A stretch of DNA of 32,969 nt from an uncultured Porphyromonadaceae bacterium (GTDB lineage Bacteria; Bacteroidota; Bacteroidia; Bacteroidales; Muribaculaceae), in contig CAMWIM010000022.1 of NCBI GenBank assembly GCA_947174335.1, forward strand, positions 1 through 32,969, written 5' to 3'. The number at the start of each line of letters is the position of its first letter. Positions within the stretch are counted from its first letter, which is position 1. Below are positions 26,356-32,969 of the stretch, in pieces. Made by a program: the position numbers and the translations under genes. A model generated the notes under the pieces. It was not told where the DNA came from, made no database searches, and saw only the letters and a program-made list of their open reading frames with translations.

Positions 26356-26370
26356 TAGATATAATATCTA
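26356..26370. promoter_or_regulatory. Perfect AT-rich palindrome ahead of a gene
   Basis: TAGATAT / ATATCTA arms around a single A, in the 59-nt gap before the gene at 26385. It could be an operator or part of a promoter (it contains TATAAT), but Bacteroidota promoters use a different -7 element, and an AT-rich palindrome of this length may be chance. Confidence 0.2.
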
Positions 26371-26384
26371 AAAATTATCGTAAT

Positions 26385-27026
26385 ATGGAATCAATATTTC
26401 CAATTATAGGCGTGGTTTTTCTCCTCGGATTCTTGGCTAATAAACTAAATAAGAAGAGTGAAGAAGAATCTGTAAACCATCACTATGATGAGGTTGTGGC
26501 TGACATGTATAATACTCAAAACAACGAAGGAATGAAACAGGATAATGATACACCAAAACCTGATACTCAAGGACTGATGATTAATACTCTAAGTCAATTG
26601 GGTTGTCAGCCAACAGCAAATGACGATGGAACTATCTCGGTTCAGTATCAAGGAGAGAACTTCCACATGGAGTTCGGAGGAATGTATGCACGTGTTTGGG
26701 ATCCGATGTGGGCTGGTATAAAAGCTGATGATCCCGATTTGCCGAATATTCGTGAGGCAGTCAATGCTACCAATTTCAATTTTGGGCCGACCGTAGTAAT
26801 GACAAAACCGGATGAGGATGGAGTCATTGGGTTTCATAGCAGAAGAGATATTATGCTTCATCCCGCATGTCCTGACAATGTTCCTTTCGTTAAGGCTGTT
26901 CTTGATTCTTTCTTTGATGCAAAAGAACAAGTACGTAGTAACTTTCAACAAATCAATGCCCAACAGATGGAGATGCAACGCAATCGACGCCCCGTAGGCT
27001 TCACCGTAAATAACGCGCAAGAATAA
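26385..27026 (+). CDS. N-terminally anchored protein with YbjN-like domain
   Basis: Protein of 213 aa. One N-terminal TM helix (about 4-19) is followed by a KLNKK cluster, which by the positive-inside rule puts the remainder in the cytoplasm. A linker leads to a domain at about 64-190 with an ISVQYQGENFHMEF strand pair, a P-x-IREAVNATN helix, a TVVMTKPDEDG strand-turn and a long final helix. This order matches YbjN/type III chaperone-like folds and recalls the N-terminal domain of the exported protein at 8914 (tentative). YbjN-like proteins are thought to mediate protein contacts. The stop overlaps the next start (TAATG). Confidence 0.84.
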   Translation: MESIFPIIGVVFLLGFLANKLNKKSEEESVNHHYDEVVADMYNTQNNEGMKQDNDTPKPDTQGLMINTLSQLGCQPTANDDGTISVQYQGENFHMEFGGMYARVWDPMWAGIKADDPDLPNIREAVNATNFNFGPTVVMTKPDEDGVIGFHSRRDIMLHPACPDNVPFVKAVLDSFFDAKEQVRSNFQQINAQQMEMQRNRRPVGFTVNNAQE

Positions 27027-27775
27027 TGAAAACAAGTTTTTATTTTGTCGTTTGGCCTATCATCATAGTTCTTGTGAGAATAACTCTTCCCTATGAGTAT
27101 TTACCGAGTGTAGAGGTAACTTTTAATATGACTTGCATTTTTGTCATCTGTCTATATTGGGTAATTAATCACATGCTTTCAATACAAATGTGTAATTTAT
27201 ATGAAACTAAACTGCAACGAGTTAGAAACTTCAAAACGGGTTCTAATATCCCTGAATTAAGACTTAAACAACTAAGCTCCAGCGTACTAAACTATTTTAC
27301 TGTTGTTTATTTTGTAATCTCAGTTATGGCGATTACATGGACTATTTACCGTATTAATGTTAAAGATTGGTGGATTCGTATAGACTGGCTTGGATTAATT
27401 ATTTTCATTGCTTTCTCTGTCGTAATTATACACAGGACAATAAGGATGGAAAACTCTCGAAAATTACATAGTCAGCCCGAACTACCTGACTCAAAACATC
27501 AGATAGAATATACTAATCATGTAAAATCATCTGAACCTGAAATATTTCGATCATATAACATTCTGAGTATAATATCCGCAATATTTTCAATCTCATTCGG
27601 ACTATTTACACTTTGTTCCTCAGTATATCTTTTTTTTACTCATATACAGAAAAATGCCATCGGGCTTGCATGTATATTTTATCTATACGGCTCGTTAGCG
27701 GCCTACTATGGAATAAAGGATTTAATCTCTTCCCTTCAAAATAATAGGAATTTACATCGAAACTCTAATTTATAG
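27026..27775 (+). CDS. Six-TM membrane protein of unknown function
   Basis: Protein of 249 aa, translationally coupled to the preceding gene through TAATG. Six likely TM helices lie at roughly 5-24, 30-51, 88-112, 116-140, 180-206 and 212-232. A cytoplasmic loop of basic residues (about 55-80) and a charged loop of about 145-178 separate them. No recognised motif. It is probably an integral-membrane component of the cluster; the function is unknown. Confidence 0.84.
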   Translation: MKTSFYFVVWPIIIVLVRITLPYEYLPSVEVTFNMTCIFVICLYWVINHMLSIQMCNLYETKLQRVRNFKTGSNIPELRLKQLSSSVLNYFTVVYFVISVMAITWTIYRINVKDWWIRIDWLGLIIFIAFSVVIIHRTIRMENSRKLHSQPELPDSKHQIEYTNHVKSSEPEIFRSYNILSIISAIFSISFGLFTLCSSVYLFFTHIQKNAIGLACIFYLYGSLAAYYGIKDLISSLQNNRNLHRNSNL

Positions 27776-27786
27776 ATATAGCCCTC

Positions 27787-28539
27787 ATGAAAAAGTTTGC
27801 TTTAATCGGAATACTAATCCTGGTGATTACATGTATTGCAATGTTGGCTCATACAAGGAAGAATGAGATTTTTAAAAGTAATGAGCTAATAGCACAATGG
27901 GAAAAATTAGCAGAAAAAGGTGATACTGCCGCCATGCACCGACTGATTAAGTTTTATGATGAAAACTCTTCAATTTATGTTGAGGTGGAAGAAGTAGTTG
28001 AAGCAAACGGAACTGAATGGGACGCGGCGGAAGTCGACAGTCTTAATAATACAAATAAAACCAATGCTGAAATGTCACAGCAATATGCTGAGCGTTTGGA
28101 ATATTGGCTGAATAAGGGAATCGTGCAGAATGATCCGATTGCTCTTTTGACAAAAGGAATTAGGTTGTATTATGAAGATGAACCTACCGCTATTGATTTT
28201 CTTTCAAGAGCTGCGGATGCAGGAAGTGTTCAAGCAGCATTGTTTTGTGGCTCTGCGTGTCTAAATCAAGGTAAAGGAGATGAAGCTTTCAAGTATCTTT
28301 CATTGGCATACAAATTAGGCGCACCCAGCGCAGGTTGGCATCTTGCAATGTGCTATTCTGCCGGAATAGGAACTGAACCTAATCATGATAAAGCTATTGA
28401 GGTTATGCGTCATGCAGCTAATCTCGATTATCCGGAAGCCGTTTCGGAGATGCGCCGAATCGAACCAAATAATCCCATTTGGCAACACAAAGCCGATAGT
28501 CTTGATATTACTTTCCCTGATTTCCCAATTATCCCATGA
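27787..28539 (+). CDS. Membrane-anchored Sel1-repeat-like protein
   Basis: Protein of 250 aa. The N-terminal hydrophobic segment (about 3-20) lacks a good lipobox (the residue before Cys is Thr), so an uncleaved anchor is likelier than a lipoprotein. It contains a short Sel1-type unit near 38-55 (WEKLAEKGDTAAMHRLIKFY) and at least three clearer repeats at about 100-225, for example AGSVQAALFCGSACLNQGKGDEAFKYL. An acidic insertion (about 58-78) interrupts the first repeat. It is a probable periplasmic scaffold, related in type to the large Sel1 protein at 7314. It overlaps the next gene by 4 nt. Confidence 0.87.
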   Translation: MKKFALIGILILVITCIAMLAHTRKNEIFKSNELIAQWEKLAEKGDTAAMHRLIKFYDENSSIYVEVEEVVEANGTEWDAAEVDSLNNTNKTNAEMSQQYAERLEYWLNKGIVQNDPIALLTKGIRLYYEDEPTAIDFLSRAADAGSVQAALFCGSACLNQGKGDEAFKYLSLAYKLGAPSAGWHLAMCYSAGIGTEPNHDKAIEVMRHAANLDYPEAVSEMRRIEPNNPIWQHKADSLDITFPDFPIIP

Positions 28540-29513
28540 TAAAGTATATGCGAATCTTTATAACCATAATTTCTCTGTTACTCCTTATATCATGTGGTCA
28601 TAATTATACTATTGGGTTACCTAATGACAGCTCAATTAGTAGCAATGAAGGTACTATTACAGTCATTTCAGACAACGATAGCATACGTTTATATACGGTA
28701 CAGTTCCCGTCAGCCAATGAATATATTCCCGGTAAGACAGAAATCTGGTATGAGAGTAAAAAATCCGGTGACAAGTATATTATTGTAGCGTCGAACCCTG
28801 ATTGTTATGGAAGAATAGCTACAAATGACCATGATAATCCAGGATATTATAACTATCCCAATGACTCAATACCAACTATTACAAATTGTATTGTTGGACC
28901 ATGTGGAACATTCTTAATAGTCGAAGGTCCCACTTGTGACGCCGGTTATATGGCAACATTCAAAGTTGACATAAAGTCGGGTGATTGTTATGTATTTCCA
29001 TCTAATTATGGATTTGTAGGCTTTGCTAATTGGTCTGATAATGTAATTGTAACTTCCAAGTATAATGACGTTGATTATGATCTGGTTCTTTGGTATGAGG
29101 TCTTTTATATCGTAGATTCTGAAGGGAACGTCGTTAATATGGTAGATACAAAAGCTCACGTAATAGAGGAGGTTCTTCCTTTTATTCATCATGAGGCGGG
29201 GCTGAATATCAACGATATAGAACTTGTGAGCTATAAAAAACTTACTCCTAAATTCAAAGATGAATCATTTTGGGGTAATCGTTTTGATTGTAGATATCTG
29301 AGTTTTACCGATTCGACACTTCAGAATTTGGATTCTCTTGTTAATACAAGCCATAAATGGACTAAAAATGCCGGAATATATAGATTTTATGATGTAGATT
29401 ACGACTATGGAATGTTTATGACGATTGACATCGACGATGGAGCACATACAGGTGTAATAACCAAGGGTGCTTTTGACAATCGACTAAATGCCCCTAAATT
29501 TACGAGTCGATAA
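28536..29513 (+). CDS. Lipoprotein of unknown function
   Basis: Protein of 325 aa with a lipobox LISC and acylated Cys 20 (an ATG at 28548 is a possible alternative start). The mature protein is beta-rich, with repeated aromatic-Gly strands and many Asp/Asn/Tyr residues. That could be a beta-propeller or sandwich, but I cannot assign a family. There is no obvious surface-export acidic signal right after the Cys. It overlaps the preceding Sel1-type gene by 4 nt, suggesting a lipoprotein-scaffold pair (inference). Confidence 0.83.
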   Translation: MIKYMRIFITIISLLLLISCGHNYTIGLPNDSSISSNEGTITVISDNDSIRLYTVQFPSANEYIPGKTEIWYESKKSGDKYIIVASNPDCYGRIATNDHDNPGYYNYPNDSIPTITNCIVGPCGTFLIVEGPTCDAGYMATFKVDIKSGDCYVFPSNYGFVGFANWSDNVIVTSKYNDVDYDLVLWYEVFYIVDSEGNVVNMVDTKAHVIEEVLPFIHHEAGLNINDIELVSYKKLTPKFKDESFWGNRFDCRYLSFTDSTLQNLDSLVNTSHKWTKNAGIYRFYDVDYDYGMFMTIDIDDGAHTGVITKGAFDNRLNAPKFTSR

Positions 29514-29577
29514 GAAGGATCTTCACTCTGCAACATTACCTTACGCATCCAATTTCATCACGATCAAGATTAAATAA

Positions 29578-30633
29578 ATGAAGAAATATTATCTGATAAT
29601 TTGTCTACTGATTTCCATTGCTCTCCTTTCGTGTACGGCTTCCACCACACTGGAAAGCGATAAGGAAAACAGCATTTATTATTGGCGCACAACTTTTTCG
29701 CTCAGTGATAAAGAGAAAGAGTTTTTGAAAGATCATAATGTCAAAACGATATATATGCGCTTTTTTGATGTAGATTGGGCTTATCCTGCAAAAAATGGCG
29801 AGGATGTTACGCCAGAGGCCACTATTCGATTCAATGACACAGTTCCAGATGGTATAGATGTAGTCCCGACAGTATATATCACAACTTCGGCTATGGAAAA
29901 GATGCAAACTAAGGAAGCGGAATATGCAGAAAAGATATACAAACGAGTTAGTGCTATCTGTAAGAAGAATAACATCAATATCAAAGAGATACAGCTCGAC
30001 TGCGATTGGACAAAAGGAACGCGCCAACCGTTCTTTCGACTTTGTGAGGCAATGAAAGAATATATGGATTCCACTCAGACTCTAAGTAGCACAATTCGAT
30101 TGCATCAACTTACACAAACGCCACCTCCGGTTGATAAGGGCGTTCTTATGGTGTATAATACCGGTAACCTGATGGAAATGACAAGCGACAATTCAATATT
30201 CTCGCGAAAGGATATAGAACCGTATCTGAGGGATACCCGGTTGGCAAATTATCCGCTCGCACTTGATGTAGCATATCCTACCTATGGATGGAGCGTAGTG
30301 TTTCATCCCGGAGAAGAAAAATACTATTTCTATAAAATTTCGAGACGAACTGATTTTTCGAACTATCCAAATCTGACTAAAATAGCTTCCAATCTATATG
30401 AAGCCACTTCAGATGTTGACTTTTCCGAAGATGGAACCGGATCTGACAAGGTTTATAAGAATTATCGAATTCGAGTTGAAAGACCTTCCTCCAAGGAGAT
30501 ACTTGAAATAAAGAAACTAATTGACGGCCAATTAAAAGGTAAACAGCACAACAATATCCTATATCATCTTGACGAGTCTCAACTTTCACATTATTCCGAC
30601 AATGAAATTTCTAAAATATATTCTCGTAATTAG
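29578..30633 (+). CDS. Lipoprotein with TIM-barrel / glycosidase-like domain
   Basis: Protein of 351 aa with lipobox LLSC and acylated Cys 19. The mature domain has alternating strands and helices with a YYWRTTF strand at 34-40, a VKTIYMRFFDVDW strand (55-67), a VVPTVYIT strand (95-102), an EIQLDCDW strand with Asp 141/143, and a STIRLHQL strand (171-178). This pattern suggests a (beta/alpha)8 barrel of glycoside-hydrolase type, perhaps of the DUF3142 kind. The acidic pair 141/143 would be the candidate catalytic site (inference). It is preceded by a 64-nt gap without a visible promoter and overlaps the next gene by 32 nt. Confidence 0.85.
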   Translation: MKKYYLIICLLISIALLSCTASTTLESDKENSIYYWRTTFSLSDKEKEFLKDHNVKTIYMRFFDVDWAYPAKNGEDVTPEATIRFNDTVPDGIDVVPTVYITTSAMEKMQTKEAEYAEKIYKRVSAICKKNNINIKEIQLDCDWTKGTRQPFFRLCEAMKEYMDSTQTLSSTIRLHQLTQTPPPVDKGVLMVYNTGNLMEMTSDNSIFSRKDIEPYLRDTRLANYPLALDVAYPTYGWSVVFHPGEEKYYFYKISRRTDFSNYPNLTKIASNLYEATSDVDFSEDGTGSDKVYKNYRIRVERPSSKEILEIKKLIDGQLKGKQHNNILYHLDESQLSHYSDNEISKIYSRN

Positions 30634-32899
30634 CGTTTTGATTCTCATGGGAGGGGGACGCACAGATGCTTGTGGTCCATATTATCCCGATGATCCTAAC
30701 TATATATTGATGTTCCGAAGCTGTTCTCCGGAGCTGGAGCGCCAATGGCAGGATGGATGCCGTTTTCAAGATTATGAGAAGGAACAGAATTGTATCCTTT
30801 GGCAGAACATTACCTCCCCATCAATTCCAATTAGTGATATTGAGAAGGTAATATATGATGCCAGACTCTCTGACATCAATGATTTGTCAAGCAGCAGTCT
30901 TTCTAATAATAAGTTTGCCAAATGGCTCTCAAACCCGAATCATCGTGAGGACTTGGAGTATATTCGTATTGCAAAAGAGATTGAAGAAATACGTGAGTAT
31001 ATGAACAATCCGTGGTACTATGCTTATGAGGGCGATGACGAACATTCTCGGCTGACAGAACTGAAGGAAATCTGTCAGGATTACAAAGGTTCTCGTCACG
31101 CCTCGCGCTATTCCCTACAATTGATAAGACTTCATTTTGCCGTAAGCGATTACAAAAGTTGTATTGACCTTTGGGAAAACCGGGTTAGTAAATTCCCACA
31201 AAATATCGTTACTGATATGATTGCAAGCTATGTGGGTGGCGCATACTCCCGGCTTGGCAATCGTGATAAAGCGATTGAACTCTTTACTCAAAGTCAGGAT
31301 ATTGGTTCATTGATTAGTTTGAAGGTATGGAATGGTGTTGAGTCCAGCTCAAATTACACTGATGAGAGGGTTAAGGAATTGGAATATATTTACAATCGGT
31401 TCCCAAATTCTCCACTGTTGAGTATCAAGTTACAGGAGTATGTAAGAAACCGAGAATCTTTCGTCTATAATTATGAAGACTGGAAAGATCGTGGATTTCA
31501 TGACCCTGTGTTGGTAAAGACATATTGGAAAGGCGATTCCTTGATTGCTGATGCAGAACAAGCCTTTTATGACGAACTTAAACGATTTGCACAAAAAGCA
31601 TCCCGGTCAAACAATTGTCACCAGAAAGGTATGTGGAACTATGCACTGAGTTATCTCTATTTCCTCGATGGGGATTTGAATAAGGGATTGTCCTATCTGA
31701 ATCGTGCGGAACACTCCGAAGCTACGCCTTTTATTAAAGAGTCCATCAAGGCACTCCGATTCCTACTGGATGCACAAAAAGCAAGCAACAGTGGTGTATA
31801 TCTGAGTAAACTTCAGAGAGATTTGAGATGGCTTGATGAACAGATGGAGAACGATGTTAAACTTAATCCCGAAAATGATTGGCAATATAATAATAAACTC
31901 AACTGGAGAGTATGCTATTGGCAAGATGTGGCACGAAAAGTCCTTTTAGGGGTGGTGTGTCCTAAAATGAAACAAGACGGTAACCACACCTTGGCTATAC
32001 AGGTGGCAAATTACGCATCAAATCGTATTTATCAGCTTGCGCCATTGTTCAAAGCATATCATTACGGCTACGATGATCCTGATGATAAGGATTCATATGA
32101 CGTAATCCTTCCATTCGATGAGTATCGAAAAAGTTGGTCGGGACGTAACTATTTTGATTACCAAAATCAGTTTTTTGAATTCGTCTATAACTCAAATGCA
32201 GATGAGGCAGCAAAATATGCACAGAGAATTAAAAATCCGGTATCCGAATTAGATAAGTTTTTGAATGAACGCAGTTATGTGGATACCGACTATATCTATG
32301 ATATTGTAGGCACCCTTTATATGCGAGAAATGAACTATGAGAAAGCAACTGATTGGCTATCTAAAGTATCATCAGATTATCAGCAACGTATGAATATCGC
32401 TAAAGAAGGATATTTCAAACTTGATCCATTCCGTTATCAGTTTGACAAAAAACATTTTATTTCCGATTCAAATGATTACAAGCTGAGATTTGCTCAAGAA
32501 ATGGCTCGATTAGACAAAATGATAAATTCAGATGCCGAGCTAAATCGTAAAGCAGAATCAAAAATCCGCTATGCAATAGGTTTGCGTAATTCCTTCGGAA
32601 AGTGTTGGTATCTCACAGCCTATGGATATAATATGGGATGGCGCTGTGGAAAATGGCATACATCATCCGATAGGGAGGGCTTCAAGGATAATTCCTATGC
32701 ACAACGAGCATTTAAGAAAGTAGATGCTTTAATGGAGGAAGCAATCTCCGAATTCACAGACTCGGAGAAAGCAGCACAAGCTCAACTTGAAATGTTGAAC
32801 TATGCTACTCTGATGAAGCAATATCCAAACACTAAAGCTGCCGCACACATTCGTACTCGTTGCGATAATTTGTACGATTATTCCTTACAATACAGATAA
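30602..32899 (+). CDS. Large exported helical-repeat protein
   Basis: The ATG at 30602 is preferred over 30569 because it opens the signal peptide (MKFLKYILVISVLILMG); it gives 765 aa. The mature N-terminus starts with a distinctive ACGPYYPDDPNY block and two further Cys residues. The rest is helical with scattered TPR-like units, for example LGNRDKAIELFTQSQ near 220, FLDGDLNKGLSYLNRAE near 360 and MNYEKATDWLSKV near 580. The family is unknown to me; a solenoid scaffold of the envelope is likely. It overlaps the barrel lipoprotein gene by 32 nt, so the two are probably made together. It is the last gene before the terminal hairpin. Confidence 0.88.
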   Translation: MKFLKYILVISVLILMGGGRTDACGPYYPDDPNYILMFRSCSPELERQWQDGCRFQDYEKEQNCILWQNITSPSIPISDIEKVIYDARLSDINDLSSSSLSNNKFAKWLSNPNHREDLEYIRIAKEIEEIREYMNNPWYYAYEGDDEHSRLTELKEICQDYKGSRHASRYSLQLIRLHFAVSDYKSCIDLWENRVSKFPQNIVTDMIASYVGGAYSRLGNRDKAIELFTQSQDIGSLISLKVWNGVESSSNYTDERVKELEYIYNRFPNSPLLSIKLQEYVRNRESFVYNYEDWKDRGFHDPVLVKTYWKGDSLIADAEQAFYDELKRFAQKASRSNNCHQKGMWNYALSYLYFLDGDLNKGLSYLNRAEHSEATPFIKESIKALRFLLDAQKASNSGVYLSKLQRDLRWLDEQMENDVKLNPENDWQYNNKLNWRVCYWQDVARKVLLGVVCPKMKQDGNHTLAIQVANYASNRIYQLAPLFKAYHYGYDDPDDKDSYDVILPFDEYRKSWSGRNYFDYQNQFFEFVYNSNADEAAKYAQRIKNPVSELDKFLNERSYVDTDYIYDIVGTLYMREMNYEKATDWLSKVSSDYQQRMNIAKEGYFKLDPFRYQFDKKHFISDSNDYKLRFAQEMARLDKMINSDAELNRKAESKIRYAIGLRNSFGKCWYLTAYGYNMGWRCGKWHTSSDREGFKDNSYAQRAFKKVDALMEEAISEFTDSEKAAQAQLEMLNYATLMKQYPNTKAAAHIRTRCDNLYDYSLQYR

Positions 32900-32918
32900 T
32901 TGAACTGCGTTTTAAATC

Positions 32919-32933
32919 GCCGCCTGTGGCGGC
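32919..32933. terminator. GC-rich hairpin after the last gene
   Basis: A 6-bp stem (GCCGCC / GGCGGC) with a TGT loop lies 19 nt after the last stop and is followed by GAAATTTTG, a short U-containing run. It fits a weak intrinsic terminator for the cluster. The remaining 36 nt to the window end hold nothing I can identify. Confidence 0.5.
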
Positions 32934-32969
32934 CGAAATTTTGAGCGAAATAAGCGGTGCGACTTCATC

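Noticed and set aside
26356-26370. TATAAT within a palindrome as a sigma70 promoter
   Set aside because: Bacteroidota promoters use a TAnnTTTG -7 element, and no matching -33 TTTG is placed correctly; kept only as a weak operator candidate.
149-30589. Many minus-strand and alternative-frame open frames, for example 5475-5858, 6310-6672, 26589-27035 and 29605-30027 on the minus strand and 6942-7280 on the plus strand
   Set aside because: Each lies inside a well-supported + strand gene with recognisable domains or a signal peptide, and none shows a recognisable motif of its own.
1-32969. CRISPR arrays, tRNA/rRNA genes, insertion sequences, integrase or phage genes
   Set aside because: No repeat-spacer pattern, RNA gene fold or transposase/integrase motif was seen on either strand.

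Overview
The window is a dense, one-directional gene cluster, most likely from a Bacteroidota (Bacteroidales) chromosome. Five predicted signal peptides end in an Ala-Gln type junction, as is common in that phylum. Other support comes from short Ser-Cys lipoboxes, weak or absent Shine-Dalgarno sequences, a low G+C content judged by eye, and families such as DUF2059 and Sel1-repeat proteins. All 30 genes I can support lie on the + strand. Gaps are never above 74 nt and many stops and starts overlap (ATGA, TAATG, TAGTG), so the genes probably form one very long operon or a few adjoining ones. There are no rRNA, tRNA, CRISPR or transposon features, and no gene-free stretch over 300 nt.

Region 1 (60-8906) is a eukaryotic-like phospho-signalling core. 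It holds a triple zinc-ribbon FHA protein, a soluble Ser/Thr kinase with a C-terminal FHA domain, and an FHA-TM-trypsin-like protease. These are followed by an exported protein of unknown function, a membrane-anchored PP2C phosphatase, a membrane-anchored kinase and a long exported Sel1-repeat protein. Region 2 (8914-17638) begins with exported proteins: one with a YbjN-like domain and duplicated C-terminal units, a DUF2059 protein and a lipoprotein with an internal duplication. Two tandem transmembrane kinases come next, with almost identical catalytic halves and unrelated periplasmic halves, then an exported protein, a TPR protein, a DUF805 membrane protein with a Cys/His-rich head, and a six-TM protein.

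Region 3 (17643-25960) carries a 1172-aa exported TPR-CHAT protease, an ECF-like sigma factor, a membrane anti-sigma-like protein with a TPR-like tail, an exported caspase-fold protease, a small cytoplasmic protein, and an exported TPR protein fused to a retropepsin-like aspartic protease. Region 4 (25957-32899) holds membrane proteins, a second YbjN-like protein, a Sel1-type protein, two lipoproteins (one barrel-like) and a large exported repeat protein. A short GC-rich hairpin follows the last gene.

Working model (inference): periplasmic sensor domains on three kinases, whose catalytic motif is HQD rather than HRD, report envelope state to the cytoplasm. PP2C resets the marks and FHA proteins read phosphothreonine. 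Output runs to the periplasm through the FHA-trypsin protein and to transcription through the sigma/anti-sigma pair. Four unrelated protease folds (trypsin, CHAT, caspase, retropepsin) are all predicted to sit in the cell envelope, and TPR/Sel1 proteins may act as scaffolds. I know of no described system with this composition. It shares parts with T6SS threonine-phosphorylation modules and with TerY-type triads but lacks the defining genes of both.
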